Source of the DNA: Corynebacterium freiburgense
GTDB taxonomy: Bacteria > Actinomycetota > Actinomycetes > Mycobacteriales > Mycobacteriaceae
DNA length: 64,000 nt
Assembly (NCBI RefSeq): GCF_030408815.1
Contig: NZ_CP047355.1
Span: 930,001 to 994,000, forward strand
Direction of reading: 5' to 3'
Every line of letters starts with the position of its first letter. The stretch's first letter is position 1. Below, piece by piece: positions 7,257 to 16,358 of this stretch. The notes below the pieces were generated by a model. It saw nothing but the letters and a program-made list of their open reading frames with translations. It had not been told where the DNA came from and did not search any database. The translations under genes were made by a program, and so were the position numbers.

Positions 7257-8183
7257 TTAAATATTTCGCATTCGTACTCGTTCTACCTGGTGGTTTGCAT
7301 CTTTGAAAAGAACCAAGGAGGCTCGCACGCGGGTAGGCAGAATGTTTTCCACCAGGTTTGGCAGGTTGACGGATTGCCAGATCTCGCGTGCAAGGGCGCG
7401 TGCCTGGGCGTCGTCAAGCTGGGCGTAGTGGGAGAAGTGCGCGTCGGGGGCGGAGAATGCGGTGCTGCGGAGTTGGAGGAATCGCTCGATATACCAGCGT
7501 TCTATATCATCAGTGCGTGCGTCAACATAGACAGAGAAGTCGAATAAATCGCTGACCATGAGTGTTGGCCCGGTTTGTAGTACGTTGAGCCCTTCGAGGA
7601 TCAAAATGTCGGGCTGCCGCACGGTGATGTATTCTCCGGGTACTCGGTCGTAGAGTGTGTGTGAGTATACGGGCGCGGTGCAGGAGGGGCGTCCGGCTTT
7701 TACCTCGGTAACAAAGCGTAAGAGTGCGCGTTGGTCGTAGCTTTCGGGGTATCCTTTGCGGTTCATGATTTTCCGCTTATGAAGTTCGGCGGCAGGGTAG
7801 AGGAAACCATCGGTGGTTACCAGGTCTACTCTTGGGTGGGTGTCCCAGCGTTGGAGTAGTACTTGGAGGACTCGGGCGGTGGTGGATTTCCCTACGGCGA
7901 CGGAGCCAGCGATTCCAATGATGAATGGCACATCAGGGGTGCGCGAACCGAGAAAGGTTTCGGTGGCTTTCATTAATTCTTGGCGGGCGTTGATTTGTAG
8001 GTGGATCAGGCGGCTAAGCGGAAGGTAAACTTCGGCGACTTCATCAAGGTCGATGTTTTCGCCGATGCCTCGGAGTTTGTCGAGTTCGGCTTCGGTAAGG
8101 ACCTGCGGCATGGATTGTCGCAGGCGACGCCATTGGGCGCGGTTGAAGTCTAGGTAGGGGCTGACCACATTGGGGCGGACCAT
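7257..8183 (-). CDS. coaA: type I pantothenate kinase
   Basis: The protein has 308 residues, close to the family norm of about 312. It phosphorylates pantothenate with ATP, the first and controlling step of coenzyme A synthesis. The P-loop GSVAVGKST lies at residues 93-101, followed by conserved segments [18 protein letters not shown] and the pantothenate-binding region around [10 protein letters not shown]. The C-terminal [13 protein letters not shown] and [15 protein letters not shown] match CoaA. It is divergent from glyA, as coaA-glyA are in M. tuberculosis (Rv1092c-Rv1093). The ATG at 8183 is the first start in frame and gives a family-like N-terminus. Confidence 0.96.
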   Translation of the reverse strand: MVRPNVVSPYLDFNRAQWRRLRQSMPQVLTEAELDKLRGIGENIDLDEVAEVYLPLSRLIHLQINARQELMKATETFLGSRTPDVPFIIGIAGSVAVGKSTTARVLQVLLQRWDTHPRVDLVTTDGFLYPAAELHKRKIMNRKGYPESYDQRALLRFVTEVKAGRPSCTAPVYSHTLYDRVPGEYITVRQPDILILEGLNVLQTGPTLMVSDLFDFSVYVDARTDDIERWYIERFLQLRSTAFSAPDAHFSHYAQLDDAQARALAREIWQSVNLPNLVENILPTRVRASLVLFKDANHQVERVRMRNI

Positions 8184-8274
8184 ATTTTCTATTGTGCCAA
8201 TGTCCGCTCATGCTGACGAATTTGGGGTTGGCCTGCCCATTTCCCGGTCAGTATGTACGCAAAGAATTTCTAGC

Positions 8275-8280
8275 TACAAT
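8275..8280 (+). promoter_or_regulatory. candidate -10 box of glyA
   Basis: TACAAT lies 75 bases upstream of the glyA ATG in the coaA-glyA divergent region. No good -35 box is seen. This is judged by eye only. Confidence 0.3.
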
Positions 8281-8355
8281 AGGCAGGCATTCTTTACTGT
8301 CGATTCCGCGAGGTCTTGTGGATCGACTGACTTTGAAAGGTTCTACGGTACTACC

Positions 8356-9654
8356 ATGACCGATGCCACAAACGATATCCGTTATCAGTCTTTGACGCAG
8401 TTGGATCCGGAGGTGGCTCAGGCCATGGCCGGCGAGCTGTCTCGTCAGCGCAATACGTTGGAAATGATCGCATCAGAGAATTTTGTGCCTCGTGCGGTAT
8501 TGCAAGCGCAGGGTTCGGTGCTTACAAATAAGTATGCTGAGGGCTACCCAGGCCGTCGTTATTACGGTGGCTGCGAAGACGTTGACATTGTGGAAAATCT
8601 TGCCATTGCGCGCGCAAAGGACCTATTTGGTGCAGAAGCCGCCAATGTCCAGCCTCATGCTGGTGCGCAAGCAAATGCGGCAGTCCTTATGGCATTAGCA
8701 AACCCTGGCGAAAAAATTATGGGTTTGTCGTTGGCTCATGGTGGTCACCTTACGCACGGAATGAAACTCAATTTCTCCGGCAAGCTTTACGACGTCGCGG
8801 CATACGGCGTTGATTCGGAAAGCATGCGCGTGGACATGGACCAAGTCCGCGAACAGGCATTGGTGGAAAAGCCTGATGTGATTATTGCTGGCTGGTCTGC
8901 GTATCCACGTCATTTAGATTTTGCTGCGTTTCGCGAGATCGCCGATGAAGTTGGCGCAAAACTCTGGGTGGATATGGCCCACTTTGCTGGCTTGGTTGCG
9001 GCTGGCTTACATCCTTCCCCGGTGCCTTATGCGGATGTGGTTTCCACAACAGTACATAAGACGCTTGGTGGCCCGCGTTCTGGACTTATTCTTTCTACCG
9101 AGGCGTGGGCAAAGAAGATTAATTCTGCTGTTTTCCCTGGCCAGCAGGGTGGTCCTTTAATGCATGCTATTGCTGCGAAGGCGGTTGCATTAAAGATTGC
9201 TGGTACTGAAGAGTTCCGGTTGCGTCAAGAGCGCACTTTGGAGGGGGCTCGTATTCTTGCAGAGCGTTTAATGGCGCAAGATTGCCAGGCGGCAGGTATC
9301 GATGTGCTTACTGGTGGCACTGATGTGCATTTAGTGCTTGCGGATCTACGAAATTCTGAAATGAATGGCCAAGAAGCCGAGGATCTTTTACATGCGGTTG
9401 GTATTACGGTGAACCGGAATGCTGTGCCGAATGATCCTCGCCCACCAATGGTGACTTCAGGTTTGCGTATTGGTACGCCTGCTCTTGCCACTCGTGGTTT
9501 TGATACCGCGGCGTTTACTGAGGTCGCAGATATTATTGGTACCGCATTGGCGGCGGGTAAAGGCGCGGATGTTTCGGCACTGCGTGCTCGGGTTTCTGCA
9601 TTGGCTGAGCAGTTCCCGCTGTATGACGGTTTAGAAGATTGGAAACTGATGTAG
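8356..9654 (+). CDS. glyA: serine hydroxymethyltransferase
   Basis: The protein has 432 residues. A PLP enzyme, it converts serine plus tetrahydrofolate to glycine plus methylene-THF, feeding one-carbon metabolism. The PLP lysine is in [16 protein letters not shown] (Lys about 235). The folate/PLP signature [16 protein letters not shown] (about 62-77) and the [12 protein letters not shown] segment are intact. The ATG at 8356 has AAAGG upstream and begins the homologous part; earlier in-frame starts would run into the coaA promoter region. It is followed by a clear terminator. Confidence 0.97.
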   Translation: MTDATNDIRYQSLTQLDPEVAQAMAGELSRQRNTLEMIASENFVPRAVLQAQGSVLTNKYAEGYPGRRYYGGCEDVDIVENLAIARAKDLFGAEAANVQPHAGAQANAAVLMALANPGEKIMGLSLAHGGHLTHGMKLNFSGKLYDVAAYGVDSESMRVDMDQVREQALVEKPDVIIAGWSAYPRHLDFAAFREIADEVGAKLWVDMAHFAGLVAAGLHPSPVPYADVVSTTVHKTLGGPRSGLILSTEAWAKKINSAVFPGQQGGPLMHAIAAKAVALKIAGTEEFRLRQERTLEGARILAERLMAQDCQAAGIDVLTGGTDVHLVLADLRNSEMNGQEAEDLLHAVGITVNRNAVPNDPRPPMVTSGLRIGTPALATRGFDTAAFTEVADIIGTALAAGKGADVSALRARVSALAEQFPLYDGLEDWKLM

Positions 9655-9679
9655 ATTCAGCAACTTCTGGCAACACCAT

Positions 9680-9713
9680 AAGCCCCGGCTTGGAGAAATC
9701 CTTGTCGGGGCTT
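9680..9713 (+). terminator. glyA terminator
   Basis: Arms AAGCCCCG (9680-9687) and CGGGGCTT (9706-9713) are followed by GAATTTTC, 25 bases after the glyA stop codon. Confidence 0.8.
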
Positions 9714-9897
9714 GAATTTTCTGTGTCGGGCATAGTGTATTTCTGGATGAGTTGCTAAAATTTTCTCAGCGAAAAAGTATGATGTGTTGTGCAATACGAG
9801 GTTTTTAGTATGACCAAATGTCTGTAAATGTCTTGACAAATGTGCTTTACTACACCGTATAAACCATTTCAAATGGAATGCGCGGAGGGAGTCAAAT

Positions 9898-10824
9898 ATG
9901 TCCATGCGACGCTTGGCGCAATTAGCAGCACTAGCGTTTCTTGGTATTGTTTTTATTTCTACGTGGCTATTGGTTTTGGGAGTCCCCATCTATTGGGTGT
10001 TATTTATACAACTCAATGCAGCATTGGTTGTTGGGGGAATTGTTTGGTGGTATACGGAGCGAACACCCGAGCAGTGTGAAAATAACGACGATATTGCTCC
10101 AAAAGAGGCGGATTCAACGCCAATACCAGAGCCTCGGCATGTTTCGGTGGAGGAAGCACCAACCGTTCCTATGCCCACCCCGAAGGCCTTACCGCAAAAA
10201 GTTCCTACTGCATTACAAACACTGGATATTGGGCAAGCAAAAGATCAATTGCGTTCCGCATTAGGAACGCAGATTGGCGACGCCCCGACCGCAGCGAAAA
10301 TGTCGCAAGCAAAAATGCTGCCTGGCGCTCGGGCCGCTATGGAGCGTTTTGGCCTTTCGGAAGAACAATTACGTAGTGCAATTGCAGGTTGCAGACCTCG
10401 GCCTGCAGAGCAGGGGCGTTATCAATTTGTAGTAGCAGATCATTCGGTCATTGTTTCTGAAGATGGCACCTGCATTTTAGGGGTGTTTCCATACGGGGGT
10501 CCAGAGTCGGATTTAGTTGAAGCGGCTCGTGATAAAGCAAAAGCTGCGGTGCGGAAACCTTCGCCAATGGATATGCCGCGTAAACGCGTGGCGCCAAAAG
10601 TGGATCGGCGAATTGCTGCACCAACAACTGCTAAGGAGATGAAGGAGTTATTGGAACAGCGTGGATTTGAGGTGGAATTGCGGGGTAAACATTACAACGT
10701 GACTCACCCGGACCATCCTGGCGTGCGTTCGACAATGGCAGCATCACCTTCGGATTTTCGGTGGAATCTGAATTTGATTTCACAAATTCGGGGAGCATTC
10801 GGCGTTGACCTTCGACTCGCCTAG
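9898..10824 (+). CDS. membrane-anchored protein with DUF4258-like and HicA-like soluble regions
   Basis: The protein has 308 residues and no recognised full-length family. Two transmembrane helices lie at about 7-28 and 31-52, then a Pro/Glu-rich linker to about residue 100. Residues about 135-200 (ARAAMERFGLSEEQLRSAI...GRYQFVVADHSVIVSEDGTCILGVF) have the helix-then-beta pattern of DUF4258-type domains. Residues about 243-305 (KEMKELLEQRGFEVELRGKHYNVTHPDHPG) resemble the small HicA double-stranded-RNA-binding fold, with His in GKH at the HicA catalytic position. Both similarities are by eye and unproven. GGAGGGAG precedes the ATG by six bases. The gene stands alone between terminators and a divergent pair. 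Confidence 0.6.
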   Translation: MSMRRLAQLAALAFLGIVFISTWLLVLGVPIYWVLFIQLNAALVVGGIVWWYTERTPEQCENNDDIAPKEADSTPIPEPRHVSVEEAPTVPMPTPKALPQKVPTALQTLDIGQAKDQLRSALGTQIGDAPTAAKMSQAKMLPGARAAMERFGLSEEQLRSAIAGCRPRPAEQGRYQFVVADHSVIVSEDGTCILGVFPYGGPESDLVEAARDKAKAAVRKPSPMDMPRKRVAPKVDRRIAAPTTAKEMKELLEQRGFEVELRGKHYNVTHPDHPGVRSTMAASPSDFRWNLNLISQIRGAFGVDLRLA

Positions 10825-10962
10825 ATTTAGATGGCGCACAATATTAATCTTTACATTTCATTGCCGAATCAACAAGTGTGGATTTTCTAGAGTATTTCCA
10901 ATAGTTCCTAGGTGTTCATTTATAAGGCGAATGTTCGCACGCTGGCGCCGATACAATACTAA

Positions 10963-11289
10963 TTACTGAGATTTGTTTTGGCGTTCTTCAGCTAATTGGG
11001 TTCGAGCTGCGCGAAGCCAATCTGGTTGATCGGCCAATAGGGCCTTGATCTCCGTAGTGGTGAGCGGTTTATCCATATCATTGCGCTTGAGTGCGGCAAT
11101 AGTAATACCAAGTTTTTGAGCAACCACAGGGCGTGGGTGTGGTCCGGTGCGGCGGAGTTCTGCTAACCACTCGGGTGGATTGGATTGAAGTTCTACAAAT
11201 TCGGTATGGCTGAGTGGTGTGTTTTGAAAAGACTCCGGAGTCGCGGGTAGATAGATACCAAGTTTTTTGGCCGCGGTCTGGGGTTTCAT
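10963..11289 (-). CDS. DUF5997 family protein
   Basis: The protein has 108 residues and is soluble. The opening MKPQTAAKKLGIYLPATPESFQ and the repeated helical motifs (LQSNPPEWLAELRRTGPHPR; LLADQPDWLRAARTQL) are typical of the actinobacterial DUF5997 family, usually found beside a LysR effector-domain protein, as here. It begins 45 bp from the divergent neighbour and so shares its promoter region. VAQKLGITIAALKRN could be a helix-turn-helix, which would make it a DNA-binding protein; that is inference. Confidence 0.75.
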   Translation of the reverse strand: MKPQTAAKKLGIYLPATPESFQNTPLSHTEFVELQSNPPEWLAELRRTGPHPRPVVAQKLGITIAALKRNDMDKPLTTTEIKALLADQPDWLRAARTQLAEERQNKSQ

Positions 11290-11334
11290 TGCGTTCGATG
11301 CTTTGGTCACAGGTATAACGGTAACATTCTTTCC

Positions 11335-11970
11335 ATGAGCCTGACCATTGCATACATTCATGGCACAGCGCCGGATAAGTGGTTTCGTCGATTTGCTGAG
11401 CAAACCAACCACCAAATCGATCGTGTCTTCGGTTGTGATGATTCAATCGAAGCTTTGTTCGCGGGTGAGGCGGATATTGCTTTGGTGCGGCTTCCGGATC
11501 CGCGGATTACCGATCAATACCATGTGGTGCGGCTTTATCAAGAGCAGCCAGGGATTGGAGTACCTAAGGATAGTGAATTAACGCTATTAGAGGAGATTTC
11601 GTACGAGGATATAGTGGGGGAGAACTGCCTATATCAGCCTGATAAAACGGTTGATGTGGCTAAGGTGCGGGAGGCAGTGCAAGTTGTTGCGGCAAATGTT
11701 GGTGTAGTTCTTGCCCCGCAGCCATTATTGCGCAGTATGAATCATAAAATGATTGCGCATCGGCCATATCAGTCTGGGGTGCCTACTGAAATTGGAGTGG
11801 TGTGGCCAAAGGAAAAGGATCGAGACGAAATCCAAGATTTTGTGGGGATTACCCGTGGGCGGACGCCGCGCTCTTCCCGGCAGTCCGCTCCAAAGCGGAG
11901 TGCAAGGGAGAAAGCTAAGGCCAAGCAGCAGCGGCGGAATGGAAAGGGTGGGGTATCGCGGCGTCGTTAA
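11335..11970 (+). CDS. LysR-type substrate-binding domain protein lacking a helix-turn-helix
   Basis: The protein has 211 residues. From its first residues it reads as a LysR effector domain (LTIAYIHGTAPDKWFRRFAEQ, then the ligand-loop pattern LFAGEADIALVRLP, and late VVAANVGVVLAPQPL). No wing HTH precedes it; the ATG at 11335 is only 45 bp from the divergent gene. The last 40 residues are strongly basic (SRQSAPKRSAREKAKAK...RR), possibly nucleic-acid binding. The family occurs next to DUF5997 in other mycolata, so the two probably act together. The stop overlaps the convergent pxpC stop by 4 bp. Confidence 0.75.
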   Translation: MSLTIAYIHGTAPDKWFRRFAEQTNHQIDRVFGCDDSIEALFAGEADIALVRLPDPRITDQYHVVRLYQEQPGIGVPKDSELTLLEEISYEDIVGENCLYQPDKTVDVAKVREAVQVVAANVGVVLAPQPLLRSMNHKMIAHRPYQSGVPTEIGVVWPKEKDRDEIQDFVGITRGRTPRSSRQSAPKRSAREKAKAKQQRRNGKGGVSRRR

Positions 11971-12845
11971 GCAAGTCGAAAGCGCACTGTATCGCCAGCG
12001 CCGAGTTGTGCTGCGCGGTCACAGGAACGCGAGGTGAGTACCGCAATAACAGGGTATCCGCCGGTGACGGGATGGTCGGGACCAAATACCACGGGGTCGC
12101 CGCTGGGGGGAACCTGAATCGAACCGCGGACCATGCCTTCGCTAAGCAACTCGTCTTTTCGGGATCGCTCCAATGGTCGAGAAGCCTTTAGGCGCAAACC
12201 GATTCGATTCGATTCGGGGGATACCTGAAAATCCTGGGCAAGGAAATCGAGGACTGTGGCAGCATAAAACCAGTCCGAACGCGGGCCCAAAATAACAGTG
12301 AGTTCCTCGTGGCGCTTTGGCCGCCATAGTGGAGGTAATTGCCGGATTTTTGGCCACCAATGCTCGCCAACAGCAAAATTACTGGTTCGAATGAGATCCC
12401 CAGCTTTTATGGGGGCAGGTCCAAGATTACTTAGCACGTCGGTAGATGCACTGCCAAGAGTCAGGGGAACGTCAAAACCTCCGCGGAGTGCGAAATATGC
12501 ACGCAAACCATAGGAAGAATAGCCCAATGACACAATGTCGCCGGCATGTAAATCCAGCAGGGTATTGGTATAGCTCTCGTGCCGCTTCCCCTGTGATGTA
12601 GTAATTGTGATTGGTGCGGCCGTACCGGTAAAAATGCCGGTCGTATCCGCAAGAACCTTCGCTTGAAATCCGCCGATCAAAATTTCTATTACTGGGGCTT
12701 CTGGGGCATTACCCACGGCATGATTGGCGCGCGCAGCGCTTAACCTGTCAAAGCAACCTGAAGGGCTTACCCCGGTATTGGCAAAACCTGGGCGACCCCG
12801 ATCCTGGAATAGTGCCAGTGGCCCCGGTGCCACAATCTCAAGCAT
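11967..12845 (-). CDS. pxpC: 5-oxoprolinase subunit C
   Basis: The protein has 292 residues of the biotin-dependent carboxyltransferase-like (KipA/AHS2) family. With PxpA and PxpB it forms the ATP-dependent prokaryotic 5-oxoprolinase that opens 5-oxoproline to glutamate. Typical motifs are the start PGPLALFQDRGRPGFANTGV, FALRGGF, ESNRIGLRL and GSIQVPPSGDPVVFGPDHPVTGGYPVIA. The ATG at 12845 lies inside the end of pxpB (8-bp overlap), showing coupling. It is last gene of the cassette. Confidence 0.92.
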   Translation of the reverse strand: MLEIVAPGPLALFQDRGRPGFANTGVSPSGCFDRLSAARANHAVGNAPEAPVIEILIGGFQAKVLADTTGIFTGTAAPITITTSQGKRHESYTNTLLDLHAGDIVSLGYSSYGLRAYFALRGGFDVPLTLGSASTDVLSNLGPAPIKAGDLIRTSNFAVGEHWWPKIRQLPPLWRPKRHEELTVILGPRSDWFYAATVLDFLAQDFQVSPESNRIGLRLKASRPLERSRKDELLSEGMVRGSIQVPPSGDPVVFGPDHPVTGGYPVIAVLTSRSCDRAAQLGAGDTVRFRLA

Positions 12846-13500
12846 GTTGCTCCTTAAAAATAACCGTGTCACCAGGTGCGATATAGGATGGCTGGGCGCG
12901 GGAAGTATCCCACATTTGCAATGGTGTAATGCCGAGTAACTGCCAGCCACCCGGAGAAGCTTGCGGGTACACTCCGGAAAACTCACCAGCTAGACCAACG
13001 GCACCAACGGGGATTTGTGGGCGTGGCTGGCTGCGGCGCGGAATATTCCATAGGGGTTGCTGTGGTACCAAATACATAAATCCCGGGGCGAAACCACCAA
13101 ATGCCGCAAGCCATGGCATTTCAGAGTGTTGCTGAATAACGTCGCGCACACGCAAACCAGTTGCATCTGCAACTACTTCCAAATCGGGCCCCTGATACAC
13201 CACCGGAATCACTACTTCACGTCCGGATTCCAGGGTTCCGGCGGAGATCGTTACATCTTGAAGGTATTGGGTGGCTTGTTTTGGAGTGCATAGCGCGGTG
13301 TCCAGGGAAACCACAACCGTTGCGCCTGCCGGAACAATATCTACCACTCCAGGGATATTCATATCTCGGATCTGTTGGTGCACGTTCATAACACCGGCCA
13401 AAATGGAGATGCCAGCGTCCGCAACATCGGAGTTTTGAATATCCAATAGGAGTGCTGCATCTCCACAAGGTTTAATGTCCACTGGAAACCCCAACCCCAC
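12838..13500 (-). CDS. pxpB: 5-oxoprolinase subunit B
   Basis: The protein has 220 residues of the KipI/AHS1 family. Conserved parts are CGDAALLL near the N-terminus, VPAGATVVVSLD in the middle, and the AFGGFAPGFMYL...PRR...P.GAVGLAG....YP..SPGGW signature. It partners PxpC; both are needed for 5-oxoproline hydrolysis. Its GTG start lies 29 bp inside pxpA; a second GTG at residue 7 is possible. It is a middle member of a compact minus-strand operon. Confidence 0.92.
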   Translation of the reverse strand: MGLGFPVDIKPCGDAALLLDIQNSDVADAGISILAGVMNVHQQIRDMNIPGVVDIVPAGATVVVSLDTALCTPKQATQYLQDVTISAGTLESGREVVIPVVYQGPDLEVVADATGLRVRDVIQQHSEMPWLAAFGGFAPGFMYLVPQQPLWNIPRRSQPRPQIPVGAVGLAGEFSGVYPQASPGGWQLLGITPLQMWDTSRAQPSYIAPGDTVIFKEQHA

Positions 13501-14218
13501 TATGTTCTAAGCCAGCAATAATTTGGCGAACAACATCCAAGGCATGTGGATTATCACCATGTACACAAATCGAAGACGCTTGAATAATAATCTCATCGCC
13601 CGTGGCCGTTGTGACCGGCTTGCCTGAGGCGATACGGACGGCTTGATCAACTGATTGTTCGGCATCCAGTACAGAACCAACTTGAGACCTTGGTGAAAGT
13701 GAACCATCTGGCATATAGAGTCGATCTGCGAAGGCCTCGGCGATAGTGCGAAGCCCGGATTCTTCAGCCCATTGCAAAATAGGTGACCCGGCCAGGCCCA
13801 TAAGTGGTAGGCGGAATGGCAAAATGCCTTCAATTACCGCCATTGCTTGGGTCTTATCGCGAGCGATGCGGTTATACAGTGCACCATGTGGTTTTACATA
13901 TTCAACCACTGCGCCAACGGAATGTGCGGCGGCCTGAAGCGCGCCAACCTGGTAGATGGTTTCGGCGGTAAGGGTCGCGGCGTCGTAATCCATATTGCGC
14001 CGGCCAAACCCAGCAACATCACGGTAGCCGGGGTGAGCACCGATCCGAACTCCGTGCGCTCGCGCCTTGGCGCATGTACGGCGCATTACTAGAGGATCGC
14101 CAGCATGAAAACCACAAGCGACATTTGCGCTGCTTACTAAAGCAAGCAGTTGGGAATCACTTCCCATTGTCCATGAGCCGAAGCTTTCACCGAGATCGGA
14201 ATTCAAATCAATGTGCAT
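13472..14218 (-). CDS. pxpA: 5-oxoprolinase subunit A
   Basis: The protein has 248 residues of the LamB/YcsF family. It opens MHIDLNSDLGESFG and has NVACGFHAGDP and IGAHPGYRD, which carry conserved metal/active-site residues, then VKPHGALYN and FADRLYMPDGSLSPR. It is the amidohydrolase-like subunit of 5-oxoprolinase. AGGAG precedes the ATG by about 7 bases. It lies 29 bp after the permease gene, in the order permease-pxpA-pxpB-pxpC. Confidence 0.94.
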   Translation of the reverse strand: MHIDLNSDLGESFGSWTMGSDSQLLALVSSANVACGFHAGDPLVMRRTCAKARAHGVRIGAHPGYRDVAGFGRRNMDYDAATLTAETIYQVGALQAAAHSVGAVVEYVKPHGALYNRIARDKTQAMAVIEGILPFRLPLMGLAGSPILQWAEESGLRTIAEAFADRLYMPDGSLSPRSQVGSVLDAEQSVDQAVRIASGKPVTTATGDEIIIQASSICVHGDNPHALDVVRQIIAGLEHSGVGVSSGH

Positions 14219-14247
14219 TATTCACTCCTAGCGTTCTTATCGGTGGG

Positions 14248-15477
14248 TTAAGCGGCACTAAGCAGGCTAAATACGCCTGAGAAAGCCGTCCATGCCAGCC
14301 ACCATGCAACTAATGTTGCCAGCCAGCCAATAATCAATAACCAAGCAGGGTACTTATAGCCATGCAAAAGATCCTTTTGGCGGAACGTTGCAATGTACAT
14401 CATTAAGGTAAACCCTATGGGAAGAACCAACCCATTGAAAGCACCAGCGAATACTAAGAGCTGTTTAGGAGCGGTTCCCATAATTACGAACAAAAATGCG
14501 GAAATACAGATGAAGCCTATGGTCACCCAATTTTGGAGCGCACGTTTATCTGATGAGTTAGAAACCAAAAATGTAGCCGAAGTATAGCTCGCACCAATAA
14601 TCGAACTTAAGGCTGCTGCCCAAAGCACAATGCCAAAGAACCGCAAACCGATTTCACCAGCTGCAGCCTGGAAAGCTTCACCAGCAGGATTTTCTCCAGC
14701 CAACGAAACGCCACCAGCAACCACACCAAGTACCGCTAGGAAAAGCACCACGCGCATTACGCCGGTAAGTAAAATGCCCGTAACGGAAGAAACCGCTACA
14801 TTGCGAACATATTCAACACCCACACGTCCAGAATCCAACATGCGGTGCGCACCAGCATAGGTGATATAACCGCCCACAGTACCGCCAACCAAGGTGGTAA
14901 TGGTGACCCAGTCAATAGTTTCTGGCAAGACTGTGTTTTTCAGAGCATCACCAACGGGTGGTTGAGACACAATGGCAACATATAGGGTCAGCAGCATCAT
15001 GACCATGCCAAGGACTACCAGCAGCTTATCCAGGGCTCCACCAAGCCGCTTAAATAAGAAAATGGCAATTGCCAATAAGGCGGTAATTACGCCTCCAGCC
15101 TGGACGTTTGCGCCTAAAAATGCGTTTGTGCCTAGTCCGGCGCCTGCGATATTGCCAATATTAAATACCACACCGCCTACGGCAATACAGATGGCCAGCA
15201 CCCAGCCTAGACCTGGAAGTACTTGATTGCTGAGCTCCTGGGCACGCATCCCAGAAATACCAATAACGCGCCAAACATTGAGCTGAATGGCGATATCCAA
15301 AATAATGGAAGCCAGAATTGCAAACGCGAATGCTGCCCCAAGTTTGTTTGTAAACGTTGCTGTTTGGGTAAGAAACCCTGGGCCAATGGCGCTGGTAGCC
15401 ATAAGAAATATAGCGCCTAAAAGCGCACTCCGCGTGGTTGCTGAAGCCGCTGCTTGCCCCAAAGTTTTTTCGGCCAT
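14248..15477 (-). CDS. NRAMP-like permease of the 5-oxoproline cassette
   Basis: The protein has 409 residues and about 11 hydrophobic helices. The first helix carries ATSAIGPGFLTQT, equivalent to the NRAMP helix-1 metal site region but without the DPGN metal motif, so the substrate is probably not a divalent metal. The same NRAMP-related gene (YcsG type) accompanies pxpABC homologues in Bacillus, so uptake of 5-oxoproline or a related compound is inferred. The ATG at 15477 is preferred over 15507 because AAAGGAC sits seven bases before it. It is first gene of the operon, divergent from a GntR regulator. Confidence 0.85.
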   Translation of the reverse strand: MAEKTLGQAAASATTRSALLGAIFLMATSAIGPGFLTQTATFTNKLGAAFAFAILASIILDIAIQLNVWRVIGISGMRAQELSNQVLPGLGWVLAICIAVGGVVFNIGNIAGAGLGTNAFLGANVQAGGVITALLAIAIFLFKRLGGALDKLLVVLGMVMMLLTLYVAIVSQPPVGDALKNTVLPETIDWVTITTLVGGTVGGYITYAGAHRMLDSGRVGVEYVRNVAVSSVTGILLTGVMRVVLFLAVLGVVAGGVSLAGENPAGEAFQAAAGEIGLRFFGIVLWAAALSSIIGASYTSATFLVSNSSDKRALQNWVTIGFICISAFLFVIMGTAPKQLLVFAGAFNGLVLPIGFTLMMYIATFRQKDLLHGYKYPAWLLIIGWLATLVAWWLAWTAFSGVFSLLSAA

Positions 15478-15586
15478 GGTTGTCCTTTGTATATCGACGT
15501 TCGTCATTGAAATGATTGGAATAGCTGCCTGAATCGATCAGGGCAGCGTGTATGAAGTTGTTGAACAATGCTTTCAAGTATAATTT

Positions 15587-15613
15587 TTGTGTGTCTAGCA
15601 GCACAATACACAA
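15587..15613. promoter_or_regulatory. possible operator between permease and gntR genes
   Basis: An imperfect inverted repeat, TTGTGT...ACACAA (27 bp outer span), lies in the 182-bp divergent region. Position and size fit a GntR/FadR-type site but no binding is shown. Confidence 0.3.
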
Positions 15614-15659
15614 GTAATGTTTAGCAGATCACTGTTTTGAGCGATTAATCTACATAACT

Positions 15660-16295
15660 ATGGGAAAAGCAACGGTTGAACAATTAGTGCGACTACTTTC
15701 AAACCGCATCCACATGGGTGAATTACGCCCCGGCACACAGCTTGCTGAGATCGCCTTAGCCAGCCAAATGGGGGTATCTCGTAATACTTTGCGTGAGGCA
15801 TTCCGCCTCCTCGCACGCGATGGGCTTGTAGAGCACCTGCCGAATCGGGGTGTATTTGTTCGCACTATTACAGAAGACTGCGACGATATCTATGCTTTTC
15901 GACGATTCGTGGAGCTTGGGGCTCTCGACCATGTTCACCGCGATCCACACATTACGGCCCAATGCTTATATTCAATGAAAAACGCTTGCGATGAGGCTGA
16001 ACGCGCCGGTGCGCGCGGAGACTGGGCTAAAGCGGGTGCCGCTAATACGGATTTCCATCAAGCAATTGTCGACCTTGTTGGGTGCGAACGTCTAAGCGAA
16101 CAGACGAGGATTGTTTTAACCCAAGCCCGGTTACTTTTCCTTTCCCAAGCCGACTGGAAAGCTGTGCATAAACCGTTTATTGAAGGCAATCGAAGCATCC
16201 TCGCGGCCCTCCAACGCGACGATGTAGAACACGCAAGACTTTTGCTCTCTGACTACCTATTTCGCTCGAAACAGCTTGTAGGGGAATGCAGATAA
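15660..16295 (+). CDS. GntR-family (FCD/FadR-type) regulator
   Basis: The protein has 211 residues. The N-terminal winged helix (residues about 5-65; LRPGTQLAEIALASQMGVSRNTLREAFRLLARDGLVEH.PNRGVFV) is followed by an all-helical FCD ligand domain (DIYAFRRFVELGAL..., DFHQAIVDLVG). It is divergently transcribed from the pxp cassette and likely controls it in response to 5-oxoproline or a product; this is inferred from position. No Shine-Dalgarno is seen before the ATG. A strong terminator follows. Confidence 0.88.
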   Translation: MGKATVEQLVRLLSNRIHMGELRPGTQLAEIALASQMGVSRNTLREAFRLLARDGLVEHLPNRGVFVRTITEDCDDIYAFRRFVELGALDHVHRDPHITAQCLYSMKNACDEAERAGARGDWAKAGAANTDFHQAIVDLVGCERLSEQTRIVLTQARLLFLSQADWKAVHKPFIEGNRSILAALQRDDVEHARLLLSDYLFRSKQLVGECR

Positions 16296-16308
16296 CCCCC
16301 AAACAACA

Positions 16309-16353
16309 AAATACCCCCAGATGCGCCTAAAGTGGCTGTATCTGGGGGTATTT
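16309..16353. terminator. bidirectional terminator between gntR and fumC
   Basis: A perfect 14-bp stem (AAATACCCCCAGAT at 16309-16322, complement at 16340-16353) with a 17-nt loop lies between the convergent gntR and fumC genes. TTTGTT follows on plus and A-rich-to-T-rich sequence on minus. Confidence 0.9.
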
Positions 16354-16358
16354 GTTAC

